In this document: one piece after another, positions 17,471-28,146 of the stretch | Numbering within the stretch: the first letter of the stretch is position 1 | Layout of the letters: each line of letters opens with the position of its first letter | Source of the DNA: Thermoactinospora rubra | Lineage (GTDB): Bacteria; Actinomycetota; Actinomycetes; Streptosporangiales; Streptosporangiaceae | Reading direction: 5' to 3' | DNA length: 57,813 bases | Assembly: GCF_002093975.1 (NCBI RefSeq) | Contig: NZ_MSZZ01000061.1 | Location: 1 to 57,813 of the forward strand | The notes under the pieces: generated by a model | The model's input: only the letters and a program-made list of their open reading frames with translations | The model's database searches: none | Told to the model about the DNA's origin: nothing | Translations under genes and position numbers: made by a program

Positions 17471-17632
17471 CTCCACTCCTCAGATTCCGGATGCGTGCCA
17501 CGGGCGGCTCGGATGAGCGACCCAAGGCCAGAAAATCGCGGAATTTGGGGGTTTTGGCCCGTCTTGATGGGTTTCATACGGCTGTGGGGTGATTATTGAT
17601 GCGGCCGCTACGGCGACGCCGGAGCTCGCCCG

Positions 17633-19441
<1,809 letters not shown>

Positions 19442-19518
19442 ACGCTTCTCCCCGCGCACGCGCTTTTCCTGCTGCCAGCCTAGGCGCTCCCGCGGCGGCC
19501 ATAGGAGTCCGCGGCAGG

Positions 19519-19548
19519 CCGGGGTACGGCACGCGCGCCGTACCCCGG
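19519..19548 (-). terminator. Terminator-like hairpin after the GH19 relic
   Basis: A perfect 12-bp stem CCGGGGTACGGC/GCCGTACCCCGG (19519-19530 and 19537-19548) with a 6-nt loop. It lies directly downstream of the chitinase relic stop (19556) on the minus strand, so the old gene appears to keep its terminator. Confidence 0.6.
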
Positions 19549-19555
19549 ACGAGGC

Positions 19556-20193
19556 TCAGCAGGTCAGGTTGCCGCCGGGGGCGACGCCGAGGACGGCGGT
19601 GAAGCGCCGGTAGTTGCCGACACGGCTCTGCACCTGGGCGGGGTTGCGTCCGCCGCATTCCAGGGCGCCGTTGATGCTGCGGATCGTCTCGCCGAAGCCG
19701 TGGCCGTGGCCGTTGACCATGGCGTTGTGCGCCGTCATCGTGCCGGGGCCGTTCTAGGTCATCCAGTACCACAGGGCGGTCTTCCAGGCGACCGAGGCGT
19801 CCTGCTGCACCAGCCAGGGGTTGGTCAGCAGGGGCAGGCCGAGCGCGTCGCCGGCGGCCTTGTAGGTGAAGTTCCAGCTCAGCTGGATGGGGCCGCGGCC
19901 GTAGGAGGCGGCCTGGCCGGCCGGGCAGCCGTAGGGCCGGCCGGCATCGCAGTAGTGTTCTGCTCGGCGATGTGGACCAGGCCGCCGGTCTCGTGGGCGA
20001 CGTTGGCGAGGAAGGCCGCGGCCTCCTGCTTGCGCACGGTGTCGCTGCCGGTGCCGGCGAAGGCCGGGCAGGCCGACAGCGCGGCGGTCGGTCCGCTGTA
20101 GGTGTAGAAGGGGTTGCGGTTCGGGAACATCTGGTCGAACTGCGCCTGGCTGACCACGAAGCCTCCTGGGTTGGGCGGCTGGGAAGGGCCGGG
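19556..20193 (-). pseudogene. GH19 chitinase, decayed (5' truncated, frameshifted, nonsense codon)
   Basis: The GH19 catalytic domain is recognisable in pieces: FVVSQAQFDQMFPNRNPFY, then AAAFLANVAHETGGLVHIAEQ with the catalytic Glu of HETGG, then YCDAGRPYGCPAGQAA and GRGPIQLSWNF in another frame, then LWYWMT and NGPGTMTAHNAMVNG. Three lesions are visible. (1) The region upstream of the linker PSQPPNPGG is gone, so signal peptide and any carbohydrate-binding module are missing; the frame runs back only to the stop of the DUF385 gene at 20194. (2) A short deletion after IAEQN near 19955 shifts the frame and removes the residues normally found before YCD. (3) A TAG at 19754-19756 replaces the residue after WYWMT, normally Gln. 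A functional product is not expected. Confidence 0.85.
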
Positions 20194-20673
20194 CTACCGC
20201 GGCGTGAGGTGGACGATGGACAGCCCCTCCCGCTCCACGGCCTCCGCCAGCTCCTCAAGGGTCGGCGCGCGGTCGACGTTGACGCTGATCCCGAGCCGCC
20301 GGGCGTTCTCGACGCCGACGGCCCGGATCATCCGGTCGTAGGCGGCCGCCACCGTGCGCGGGTCCTCCTCCAGCTCGGCGCGCATGGGCACGCGCCGTCC
20401 CCGGAGGGTGACCTCGACGTCGGCGCCGCCGCGGAGGTTGACCCGCCAGCCGCTGTTGGTGAAGGCGCACAGCCGCCCGTCCAGCCGCTGCTGCGCCACC
20501 GGCACGTCGTATTGTTTGCCCGACTGACGACCGGCGAAGTGCAGAATCATCAGGTGCTCGCTCGGGCCGCCCTTGCCGCGCCGCAGCAAGGCTCTCATTA
20601 TTGGGTTGACCAGAGCCATGGCGAGCTTGGGCGGGTGCGTCCGCGTCACCGCGGGCTTAGGGGAATTCTTCAC
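20194..20673 (-). CDS. DUF385 / deazaflavin (F420)-dependent nitroreductase-family protein
   Basis: A protein of 159 residues with the split-barrel signature of the Ddn/DUF385 group: ILHFAGRQSGKQYDVPVA, then LCAFTNSGWRVNLRGGADVEV, then LRGRRVPMRAELEEDP. Proteins of this family, frequent in actinomycetes and mycobacteria, bind coenzyme F420 and reduce quinones, nitro compounds or other small molecules. The N-terminal amphipathic stretch may lie on the membrane. The substrate is unknown. It is immediately upstream, on the same strand, of the GH19 relic, which reads in frame from its stop; this suggests that the chitinase 5' end was lost by recombination next to this gene. Confidence 0.8.
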   Translation of the reverse strand: MKNSPKPAVTRTHPPKLAMALVNPIMRALLRRGKGGPSEHLMILHFAGRQSGKQYDVPVAQQRLDGRLCAFTNSGWRVNLRGGADVEVTLRGRRVPMRAELEEDPRTVAAAYDRMIRAVGVENARRLGISVNVDRAPTLEELAEAVEREGLSIVHLTPR

Positions 20674-20707
20674 GACCGTCAGTGTAATGAGAAGAAGGCG
20701 GTGACAA

Positions 20708-20736
20708 CGGCCGGCGGCGGAGCCCGCCGCCGGCCG
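20708..20736 (-). terminator. Terminator hairpin after the GH2 gene
   Basis: A perfect 13-bp stem CGGCCGGCGGCGG/CCGCCGCCGGCCG with a 3-nt AGC loop. It sits 7 nt downstream of the GH2 stop (20743) on the minus strand and marks the end of the furanose transport operon. Confidence 0.7.
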
Positions 20737-20742
20737 GTCACC

Positions 20743-23448
20743 TCACGGCGTCCAGGGCGCGGCGACCTGCCAGGTGGAGTCCTCCGCGTAGGTGGAGGCC
20801 GTGTCATGCGCCTGGGCGCCGTCCTTGCCCGCCAGGTAGACGGCCGAGTAGTAGTGCCTGATGTGGTAGCCGGGGTAGTTCAGCGACTCCAGCGACACCC
20901 CCGAGCCACCCCACAGCGGACCCATGGCGCAGAAGGTGGCGTCGGCGTCGAACAGCGCCGTGCCGTCGCGGGCGTCCTTCCTGATCCGGTACTGCGAGTG
21001 CCGCAGGTAGTGGCCGGGGAAGTTGCGCGACTCCAGCGACACGCACGAGGGGTCGGCCAGGCCCCGCCGTACCGTGAAGGTGGCGTCGGCCTTCAGCAGC
21101 GCCGGGCCGGCGGCGGTGACCACCTCGGTGAAGGCCAGGCCGTCCTGGTGCCGCAGGTAGCGGTCGGTGCAGCAGGGCGTGACGACCTTCAGCGAGACGT
21201 TCTGCCCGGCTGCCAGGTCGGCGCCGCTGCGCCACCAGGCGGGGGCCTCCTGCCAGCTGACGTCCTGCGCGAAGCTCGCGGCGGCGTCCCACGGGTTGGG
21301 GCCGCCGGGCCTGGCGATGTAGACCTCGCTGTCGATGTGCCGCAGGTAGTGGCCGCGCAGGTTGTACGACTCGTAGGTCAGCCCGGTGCCGCTCAGCCCC
21401 GGCCGCACGCAGAAGGTGGCGTCCTGCCGGAACAGCGCGGAGCCGTCGCCCGCCTCCCGGCGCACCCGGTGGTCGCGGTGGCGCAGGTAGTGGCCGGGGT
21501 GCACGCGGGACTCGAACGACACGCAGGAGGGGTCGGCCAGGCCGGGCCGTACCCAGAAGGAGCTGTCCCTCTTCAGCGCGTCGGCGCTGCCGGAGCCGAC
21601 CACCTCCGTGACGCCCAGGCCGCCGGAGTCGCGGACGTAGCGGTCGGTGTGGCCCGGGGTGGTGACCCGCAGCGACACCAGCCGGTTCACCCGGGCGGCG
21701 GCCGCCGCGTCCAGCACGGAGCGGTGGACGGCGCGCAGCCGGTCGGCGTCGGCCTTCAGCACCCGCCTGTCGTAGGTGTACAGGCCGTTGACCTCGTTCT
21801 CCACGTCGGTGGGCTGGGTGTAGATCGAGCCCGACAGCCCCCGGCCGGTGACGAGCGGCTTGACGGCCCTGGTGACCTCCTCGTACCGGCGGTTGAGGGT
21901 GGCGGAGTCCGGCGTCATCTCGTAGGCGAAGCCGTTGCCGGGCGACCACTCGTGGCCGGGCACGCGCAGGCCGAGCCCGCCGAACTCGCCCAGGACCGCG
22001 ACGCGGGTGCCGGTGGCGGGGTTGGGCGTGCCGGGGCCGACGTAGATGTGGTCGTCGACGACGTCGCCGTTGCCGCCGTCCCAGCCGCAGCAGTTGGAGC
22101 CGGAGTTGTTGTTGACCAGCCGGGTCGGGTCCCAGCTCTTGACGAGGTCGGCGATGCGGGCCGGGTCGTACTCACCCCAGCCCTCGTTGAAGGGGATCCA
22201 CTGCACGATCGAGGTGATGCCGCGCAGGTTGTCCACCATGCGGTACAGCTCGTCCTCGAAGGTGGCCCGGTCGGCCGCCGAGGGGTTCACGCCGGTGCGC
22301 ATGGACGGCATGTCCTGCCAGACCATGAGCCCGAGCCGGTCGGCCCAGTAGAACCAGCGGGCGGGTTCGACCTTGATGTGCTTGCGCACGGTGTTGAAGC
22401 CGAGCGCCTTCTGCTGCTCCAGGTCGAAGCGCAGGGCGGCGTCGGAGGGCGCGGTGTAGATGCCGTCGGGCCAGTAGCCCTGGTCGAGCGTGCCGATGTT
22501 GAACACGAAGCGGCCGTTGAGCACGGGTCGCAGCACGCCGCCGACGAACGCCTTGCCGACCGAGCGCATCCCGAAATATCCGGTCACGGTGTCACCGCCG
22601 GCCAGGCTCACCCGCAGGTCGTACAGGAACGGGTCCTCAGGCGACCACAGCCGCGCGTTGGGGATCGGGATGCGGATGCGCCGGCCGACCGTGCCGTCGG
22701 CGGCGGCCACCTGCTGCCCGCCGGACAGCACGACGGCGCGCACGGCCTCGCCGGCGGTGCCCTTCACCACCAGGTCGAGCGCCCCGGCGGGGAGGTTGGG
22801 CGTGGTGTCGAGCCGGGTGATGTGGGCGGCGTTGACGGGCTCCAGCCAGACCGTCTGCCAGATGCCCGAGGCCGCGGTGTAGAAGATCCCGCCCGGGTTG
22901 AGCCGCTGCTTGCCGACCGGCTGGCCGCCCGCGTCGACCGGCGAGTGGACCCCGACGACGAGCTCGTTCGCGCCGGAGCGCAGCGCGGAGGTGATGTCGA
23001 AGGAGAACGGGTCGTAGGCCCCGGTGTGCTGGCCGACGTGGGTGCCGTTCACCCAGACGCGGGCGCGCCAGTTCACGGCGCCGAAGTTGAGCTTGACCCG
23101 GCGGCCGCTCCAGGCGGCGGGGACGGTGAAGGTCCGCCGGTAGTACATGAAGGTCTCGTGCCGCTGAACGCCCGACAGGGCCGACTCGACCGGGTACGGC
23201 ACGCGGACGGTCTCCGGCAGGTTCTGGCCGACGGGCGGGTTGTCGATGCCGGCGGCGCCGGTGAACTGCCAGGTGCCGTTGAGGTTCTGCCAGTCGGGCC
23301 GCACCAGCTGCGGCCGGGGGTACTCGGGCAGCCCGTCGGCGGGCCACGGGGTGGTCAGGGGCGCCGCGGCGGCGGCCGGTGCGGCGGTGGACACGGTGGG
23401 GACGAGGAGCGCGGTGAGGAGGAGCAGGGGGAGGAGTAATCGGATCAT
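20743..23448 (-). CDS. Secreted GH2 glycosidase with C-terminal AbfB-like (CBM42-type) repeats
   Basis: A protein of 901 residues. Signal peptide at 1-25 (LLLPLLLLTALLVP). GH2 sugar-binding, immunoglobulin-like and TIM-barrel domains follow (about 35-590): RPDWQNLNGTWQF, AVNWRARVWVNGTHVG, acid/base Glu422 in PFNEGWGEYD and nucleophile candidate Glu488 in VLGEFGG. The C-terminal 300 residues hold two tandem modules of beta-trefoil AbfB type, each with repeats such as SFESRVHPGHYLRH and SLESRNFPGHYLRH. AbfB modules bind arabinofuranose side chains in known enzymes. The start overlaps the upstream permease stop by 4 nt (ATGA), so the enzyme is made with the YtfQ-type importer. GH2 includes beta-galactosidases, glucuronidases and galactofuranosidases; the context favours a furanosidase, which is inference. 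Confidence 0.85.
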   Translation of the reverse strand: MIRLLLPLLLLTALLVPTVSTAAPAAAAAPLTTPWPADGLPEYPRPQLVRPDWQNLNGTWQFTGAAGIDNPPVGQNLPETVRVPYPVESALSGVQRHETFMYYRRTFTVPAAWSGRRVKLNFGAVNWRARVWVNGTHVGQHTGAYDPFSFDITSALRSGANELVVGVHSPVDAGGQPVGKQRLNPGGIFYTAASGIWQTVWLEPVNAAHITRLDTTPNLPAGALDLVVKGTAGEAVRAVVLSGGQQVAAADGTVGRRIRIPIPNARLWSPEDPFLYDLRVSLAGGDTVTGYFGMRSVGKAFVGGVLRPVLNGRFVFNIGTLDQGYWPDGIYTAPSDAALRFDLEQQKALGFNTVRKHIKVEPARWFYWADRLGLMVWQDMPSMRTGVNPSAADRATFEDELYRMVDNLRGITSIVQWIPFNEGWGEYDPARIADLVKSWDPTRLVNNNSGSNCCGWDGGNGDVVDDHIYVGPGTPNPATGTRVAVLGEFGGLGLRVPGHEWSPGNGFAYEMTPDSATLNRRYEEVTRAVKPLVTGRGLSGSIYTQPTDVENEVNGLYTYDRRVLKADADRLRAVHRSVLDAAAAARVNRLVSLRVTTPGHTDRYVRDSGGLGVTEVVGSGSADALKRDSSFWVRPGLADPSCVSFESRVHPGHYLRHRDHRVRREAGDGSALFRQDATFCVRPGLSGTGLTYESYNLRGHYLRHIDSEVYIARPGGPNPWDAAASFAQDVSWQEAPAWWRSGADLAAGQNVSLKVVTPCCTDRYLRHQDGLAFTEVVTAAGPALLKADATFTVRRGLADPSCVSLESRNFPGHYLRHSQYRIRKDARDGTALFDADATFCAMGPLWGGSGVSLESLNYPGYHIRHYYSAVYLAGKDGAQAHDTASTYAEDSTWQVAAPWTP

Positions 23449-24410
23449 GGCGCGGCCCTCCGGCTGAGGAAACGGTGGACGATCACGACGGCGGCCAGGA
23501 AGGCGCCGCTGACGACCTGCTGGAACGCGGACGTCAGGCCGCCGGCCTGGTTGATGAGGTTCTGGATCACGCCCAGCAGGAGGGCGCCGGCGATGGTGCC
23601 GGTCAGCCCGCCCGCTCCCCCGGTGAGCAGGGTGCCGCCGATGACCACGGCGGCGATCACGTCGAGTTCGAGCCCGATGCCCAGGATCGTGACGCCGGAG
23701 GACAGGCGGGCGGCGTTGAGCGCGCCCGACAGCCCGGCCAGCAGCCCGGACACCAGGTAGACGATGATCTTCGTGCGGCTTACGGGCACGCCCATGAGGG
23801 CGGCGGCGTCCTCGTTGCCGCCGATGGCGTAGACGTTCTGCCCGAAGCCGGTGCGCTGGAGGAACACCGCCGCGACGGCGAGGACCGCCACCGTGACGAA
23901 CACGGGGTAGCCGATCCCCGCCGGCGACCCCTGCCCGATCGCGGCGAACGTCTCGTCCTCGACCAGGTAGGTGGTGGCGCCCTCGCCGGTCAGCGACAGC
24001 ATGAGCCCGCGGGCGGCCAGCAGCCCGGCGAGCGTCACGATGAACGGCGCCATCCCGGTCCGCGCGATGATCACCCCCTGGACCAGGCCGAACAGCCCGC
24101 ACACCGCCAGCGGCAGCGCCAGCGCGGCCAGCGTCCCGTACTGCGAGCCGTAGGCGGCCAGCACGCCCCCCAGCACGAACAGCGAGCCGACGGACAGGTC
24201 GATGCCGCCCGAGATGATCACGAAGGTCATCCCGATCGCGATGATCGCCAGGAACGAGGAGGCGGTGGCGATGTTGGTGAGGTTGGCGGGCGTGAGGAAG
24301 GTGTCGAACGCCAGCGTGCCGGCCACCACCAGGACGCCCAGCACGACGAGCGCGCCGTGCTGCCGGAAGAGCGTGCCCGCGCGTTCGCGGGTGGTCTCGG
24401 TCAGGGTCAC
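23445..24410 (-). CDS. Sugar ABC transporter permease, YjfF-like
   Basis: A protein of 321 residues from GTG 24410, which overlaps the stop of the preceding permease (GTGA). It has about nine or ten membrane helices and family motifs of ribose/galactofuranose-type permeases: IAIGMTFVIISGGIDLSVGS, and VYAIGGNEDAAALMGVPV in the cytoplasmic coupling loop. An upstream in-frame start at 24473 adds a charged non-family stretch and was rejected. It is the second permease of a heterodimer. Gene order SBP-ATPase-permease-permease equals that of E. coli ytfQ-ytfR-ytfT-yjfF. Confidence 0.9.
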   Translation of the reverse strand: MTLTETTRERAGTLFRQHGALVVLGVLVVAGTLAFDTFLTPANLTNIATASSFLAIIAIGMTFVIISGGIDLSVGSLFVLGGVLAAYGSQYGTLAALALPLAVCGLFGLVQGVIIARTGMAPFIVTLAGLLAARGLMLSLTGEGATTYLVEDETFAAIGQGSPAGIGYPVFVTVAVLAVAAVFLQRTGFGQNVYAIGGNEDAAALMGVPVSRTKIIVYLVSGLLAGLSGALNAARLSSGVTILGIGLELDVIAAVVIGGTLLTGGAGGLTGTIAGALLLGVIQNLINQAGGLTSAFQQVVSGAFLAAVVIVHRFLSRRAAP

Positions 24411-25339
24411 CGTCGCTCCCGAGCCGCGTAGACGGCCGCGAGGATGATCACGGCCTGGGCCATCTGGGTCCATGACTGGGGCAGGTTGTGCTTGATCAGC
24501 GTGGCCTGGAGCAGCTGCATGAGCACCGCGCCCATGACCGTGCCGAGCACCCGCACCCGCCCGCCGCTCAGCGGGGTGCCGCCCACCACCACCGCCGTGA
24601 TCGCCGACAGCTCCATGAACAGCCCCAGCGACGTGGGGTCGCTGGCCTGCAGCCGCGAGGTGGCCAGCACGCCGGCGACGGCCGCCAGCGCACCGGAGAT
24701 CACGTAGACGGTGAGCAGGATCCTGCGCACCGGCAGCCCCGACAGCCGGCTGGCGGCGCGGTTGCCGCCCACGGCCACCAGCTGCCGGCCGAACGTGGTG
24801 CGCCGCACCACGAAGGCCACCGCCGCCGTGAGCGCCACCGCCGCCAGCACGACGATCGGAATCCCCGCGACCGAGTCGCTGCCGATGGCGACCAGCGTGG
24901 GGTTGACGAACTCCTTCAGCTGCGGCAGCAGCACGTTGGCCAGCCCCCGCACGCCGACCAGCAGCGCGAGCGTGGCCACGATGGGCTGGACGCCGACGAA
25001 CGCCACCAGGGCGCCGTTGGCGGCGCCGACCAGCGCTCCGGCGAGGACCGCCATGAGGATCGCGGGCGCCGCGCCGTACCCGAGGTACAGGGCGATCACC
25101 GACGCGGACAGCGCCATGACCGACCCCACCGACAGGTCGATGCCCTCGGTGCCGATCACCAGGGCCATGCCGAGGGCCACGATGACGATGGGGGCGACCT
25201 GCACGAGCTGGGTGCGGAAGTTGTCCAGGGCCAGGAAGTGGGGGGTGAAGGCGGCGTTGAACAGCAGCAGCACGCCCACCGCCGCGTAGACGCCGTACTC
25301 CTGGAACCAGGCGATGCGGCCGCGTGCCGGCTCAGCCAT
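24407..25339 (-). CDS. Sugar ABC transporter permease, YtfT-like
   Basis: A protein of 310 residues with about ten membrane helices, the conserved segment VALGMALVIGTEGIDLSVGS near the N-terminus and QLVAVGGNRAASRLSGLPV in the coupling loop. It overlaps the ATPase gene by 8 nt upstream and the second permease by 4 nt downstream. With its partner it forms the membrane channel of the importer. The TEGIDLSVG variant is typical of the YtfT branch as I know it, which supports a furanose substrate, though sequence alone cannot exclude ribose or another pentose. Confidence 0.9.
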   Translation of the reverse strand: MAEPARGRIAWFQEYGVYAAVGVLLLFNAAFTPHFLALDNFRTQLVQVAPIVIVALGMALVIGTEGIDLSVGSVMALSASVIALYLGYGAAPAILMAVLAGALVGAANGALVAFVGVQPIVATLALLVGVRGLANVLLPQLKEFVNPTLVAIGSDSVAGIPIVVLAAVALTAAVAFVVRRTTFGRQLVAVGGNRAASRLSGLPVRRILLTVYVISGALAAVAGVLATSRLQASDPTSLGLFMELSAITAVVVGGTPLSGGRVRVLGTVMGAVLMQLLQATLIKHNLPQSWTQMAQAVIILAAVYAARERR

Positions 25340-26945
25340 GGCCGCCTCCGGCGATCACAGCCATGATCCCGTCCTCGGTGATGTCGTCGTGGAGCTCGCC
25401 GGCGACCGCGCCCTCGCGCAGCACCACGACCCGGTCGGAGCCCTCCACCAGCTCCTCCAGGTCGGAGGAGATGAGCACGACCGCCAGGCCGTCGCCGGCC
25501 AGCTCGTCGATCAGCGCCTGGACCTCGGCCTTCGCGCCGACGTCGATGCCCCGGGTGGGCTCGTCGAGCAGCAGCACCTTGGGGTTCATCGCGAGCCAGC
25601 GGGCCAGCAGTACCTTCTGCTGGTTGCCGCCGGACAGCTCGCCCGCCGGCTGGTGCGGCCCTGCCGCCTTGATGCGCAGCCGGTCCACGAACGCCGCCAC
25701 CACCCGGTCGACCTCGGCTTCGGAGACGATGCCCGCCCGCGAGAGCCTGGGCAGCGCGGCGAGCGCGATGTTGTCGCGGACCGACAGGGTGGGCACGATG
25801 CCCTCGGCCTTCCTGTCCTCGGGCAGCAGGACGACGCCCGCCTCGATCGCGGCCGGGACCGACCCGCCGGGCACGGCGCGGCCGTTCACGCTGACCCGGC
25901 CCTCGTCGAGGGGGAGCGCCCCGGCGATGGCCTTGGCCGTCTCGCTCCTGCCCGAGCCCAGCAGCCCGCCGAGCCCCACGATCTCGCCGGGCCGTACGGC
26001 CAGCGAGACCCCGCGCAGCAGGTTGCGGCGGGCCAGGCCTTCGGCGCGCAGCACCGGCTCCCCGGCGCTGTCGTGGTGCCCGGCGAACTTGGTCAAGCCC
26101 TCGGCCCGCACCTCGGAGACCGCCCGGCCGAGCATGAGCGAGATCAGCCGCAGCCGGTCCAGTCCGGCCAGCGGGCCGGTGTGCACGGCCCTGCCGTCGC
26201 GCAGGACGGTGACCCGGTCGCAGATCCGGTACAGCTCCTCCAGCCGGTGGCTGACGTAGACGATCGCGGTGCCGCGCGCCTTGAGCCCGGCGATGACGGC
26301 GAACAGCGTCTCCACCTCGCGGGGCTCCAGCGAGGAGGTCGGCTCGTCCATGATGACGACCCTGGCGTCGGCCTGGATGGCCCTGGCCAGGGCCACCATC
26401 TGCTGGACGCCGAGCCCCAGCGAGCCGAGCGGGCGGCGCACGTCGACGTCGATGCCGTACTCGCGCAGGACCGCCGTGGCCCGCTCGCGCATGGCGGCGA
26501 AGTCGATGAGGCCCAGGCGGCCCCGCGGCTCGCGGCCGAGCAGGAGGTTGCGCGCCACGCTCATCTGCGGGACGAGGTTGACCTCCTGGTAGATCGTCGC
26601 GATGCCGGCCCGCTGGGCCTCCAGCGGGCTGCCGAACTCCGCCCGCTCGCCCCGGTAGCGGACCTCGCCGCCGTCGAGCCGGTACACCCCGGTCAGCACC
26701 TTGATCAGGGTGGACTTGCCCGCGCCGTTCTCCCCGACCAGGGCGTGGACCTCGCCCTGGTCCAGGGAGAAGGACACGCCGTCCAGGGCCGTCACGCCGG
26801 GGAAGACCTTGACGGCGTCCCGGGCTTCGAGCACGGGCCCGGCGGTGCGGCCGGCCGTACCCGCGCCGGAGCCCGGGGCGTCGCGGCCCGGCACCTCAGT
26901 AGGCCTGGCCAAGGGAGTCCTTGGCGTTGGCGCTGTCGTACTCAC
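25332..26945 (-). CDS. Sugar ABC importer ATPase with two nucleotide-binding domains, YtfR-like
   Basis: A protein of 537 residues with two ABC domains. The first is canonical (GENGAGKST, MDEPTSSLEPREVE). The second has a degenerate Walker A (LGGLLGSGRSE), an intact signature LSGGNQQKVLLARWL and DEPTRGIDVGAKAE, as usual for RbsA/MglA/YtfR. The two ATPase halves power the adjacent permeases. Start: GTG 26945 overlaps the binding-protein gene by 50 nt. GTG 26894 lies 1 nt after its stop and would give 520 residues; family similarity begins only at PVLEARDAVKVF, so either is possible. It is closely similar along its length to the orphan ATPase at 29017-30546. Confidence 0.93.
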   Translation of the reverse strand: MSTTAPTPRTPLARPTEVPGRDAPGSGAGTAGRTAGPVLEARDAVKVFPGVTALDGVSFSLDQGEVHALVGENGAGKSTLIKVLTGVYRLDGGEVRYRGERAEFGSPLEAQRAGIATIYQEVNLVPQMSVARNLLLGREPRGRLGLIDFAAMRERATAVLREYGIDVDVRRPLGSLGLGVQQMVALARAIQADARVVIMDEPTSSLEPREVETLFAVIAGLKARGTAIVYVSHRLEELYRICDRVTVLRDGRAVHTGPLAGLDRLRLISLMLGRAVSEVRAEGLTKFAGHHDSAGEPVLRAEGLARRNLLRGVSLAVRPGEIVGLGGLLGSGRSETAKAIAGALPLDEGRVSVNGRAVPGGSVPAAIEAGVVLLPEDRKAEGIVPTLSVRDNIALAALPRLSRAGIVSEAEVDRVVAAFVDRLRIKAAGPHQPAGELSGGNQQKVLLARWLAMNPKVLLLDEPTRGIDVGAKAEVQALIDELAGDGLAVVLISSDLEELVEGSDRVVVLREGAVAGELHDDITEDGIMAVIAGGGHG

Positions 26946-27954
26946 GGTCCTCGATGATGACCTTCTCGGGGATGGGCTCGCCGTCGAGGAACTTCTGCGC
27001 GGTGGCGAAGGCGAGCTGGCCGAAGCGCGGGTTGGACTCGATCACCGCGTAAATCCAGCCGTCCACGATGCCCTGGACGGCGCCGCGGGTGCCGTCGATG
27101 GACACGATCTTGACGTCGCCCGGCTTCTTGCCCGCGCCCTTGAGCGCGGTGACGGCGCCCAGCGCCATCTCGTCGTTCTCGGCGTAGATGCCGTCGATGT
27201 CCGGGTTGGACTGGATGAGCTGCTCGGTGACCTGCTGGCCCTTCTCGCGGGTGAACTCGCCGGTCTGCTCGAAGGTGATCTCGATGTCCGGCGCCTTGGC
27301 GGCGATCTGCTCCTTGAAGCCGTTGGTGCGCTCGGTGGTGACGTTGTTGCCCGGCGCGCCGAGCAGGATGGCGACCTTGCCCTTGCCGCCGAGCGCCTCG
27401 ATCATCTGGTCGGCGGCGCGGCGGCCCTGCTCGGTGAAGTCCGATCCGATGAAGGTGACGTAGTCCGCGCAGTGCCTGGCGTTGATCTTCCGGTCGATCG
27501 TGATGATCGGCACCTTCTTGGCCGCGGCCTGCTGGAGGACGGGCTCCCAGCCGTCGGAGTTGAGCGGGGCGATGACGAGCAGCTGGGCGCCCTGGGCGAT
27601 GAGCTGCTGCACGTCGCTGATCTGCTTGGAGAACTGCGACTGCGCGTTGGTGACCTTGAGGTTGGCGATCCCCAGCTTGGCGGCCTCGTCCTTGATCGAC
27701 TTGGTCTCGGCGATGCGGAAGGGGTTGGCCTCCTTCTCCGACTGGGAGAAGCCGACGACGGCGCTCTTGAGGTCGAACTTCGGGGAGCCGTGCTGCGCGA
27801 TGGTGCAGCCGCCGCCCGCCGGGGCGGAGGGGCTCTTGACCACCTGCTGCTGGGCCTGGGCGTCGGCTGGATTGGCGGTGGCGGTAGGGGCTTCGGCCTT
27901 GGCGCACCCGGTCAGCACGACCGCGGCGGCGGCCAGCACTAAGGCAGCGCGCAT
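26896..27954 (-). CDS. YtfQ-like sugar-binding lipoprotein
   Basis: A protein of 352 residues. The N-terminus is a lipoprotein signal with lipobox LTGC (Cys17), so the mature protein is anchored outside the membrane. Several segments match the galactofuranose-binding protein YtfQ as I know it: VVGFSQSEKEANPFRIAETK, LLVIAPLNSDGWEPVLQQA, the DRKIN loop, TGEFTREKGQQVTEQL and SIDGTRGAVQGIVDG. It delivers the sugar to the permease pair. It is the first gene of the minus-strand operon, with the divergent DeoR gene 192 nt away. A furanose ligand (galactofuranose or L-arabinofuranose) is the best guess. Two cysteines (GGCTI and HCADY) could pair. Confidence 0.9.
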   Translation of the reverse strand: MRAALVLAAAAVVLTGCAKAEAPTATANPADAQAQQQVVKSPSAPAGGGCTIAQHGSPKFDLKSAVVGFSQSEKEANPFRIAETKSIKDEAAKLGIANLKVTNAQSQFSKQISDVQQLIAQGAQLLVIAPLNSDGWEPVLQQAAAKKVPIITIDRKINARHCADYVTFIGSDFTEQGRRAADQMIEALGGKGKVAILLGAPGNNVTTERTNGFKEQIAAKAPDIEITFEQTGEFTREKGQQVTEQLIQSNPDIDGIYAENDEMALGAVTALKGAGKKPGDVKIVSIDGTRGAVQGIVDGWIYAVIESNPRFGQLAFATAQKFLDGEPIPEKVIIEDREYDSANAKDSLGQAY

Positions 27955-28037
27955 CTTTCCTCCTGGGGCGTTCGGTGCGTGGGCTTCACAGTGAAGGAGG
28001 GCGGAAACGAGCCGATAAAGGAGCCGTCACAGTGCGG

Positions 28038-28048
28038 TCACATTCGAT
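28038..28048. promoter_or_regulatory. Candidate DeoR-family operator before ytfQ-like gene
   Basis: TCACATTCGAT at 28038-28048 lies in the AT-richer part of the region between the divergent importer operon and the DeoR gene. A similar sequence, TCACGGTTCGAT, occurs at 28951-28962 before the second ATPase gene. Both genes are natural targets of the DeoR regulator between them. This rests on only two sites. Confidence 0.3.
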
Positions 28049-28146
28049 CTGATATGGTCAAAAACGATCCGCTTTGGACGGTCACCTCGTCGTGACCGGC
28101 GCGGACTAAGATCCGAGGCGTTCGCCACCGCCGCAGGAAGCCCCGC

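Noticed and set aside
17471..17632. Possible riboswitch (c-di-AMP type) before the kdp operon
   Set aside because: The region is 162 nt and shows only a weak GGCCA/TGGCC pairing; none of the conserved ydaO-type motifs were recognised by eye. A covariance-model search would decide.
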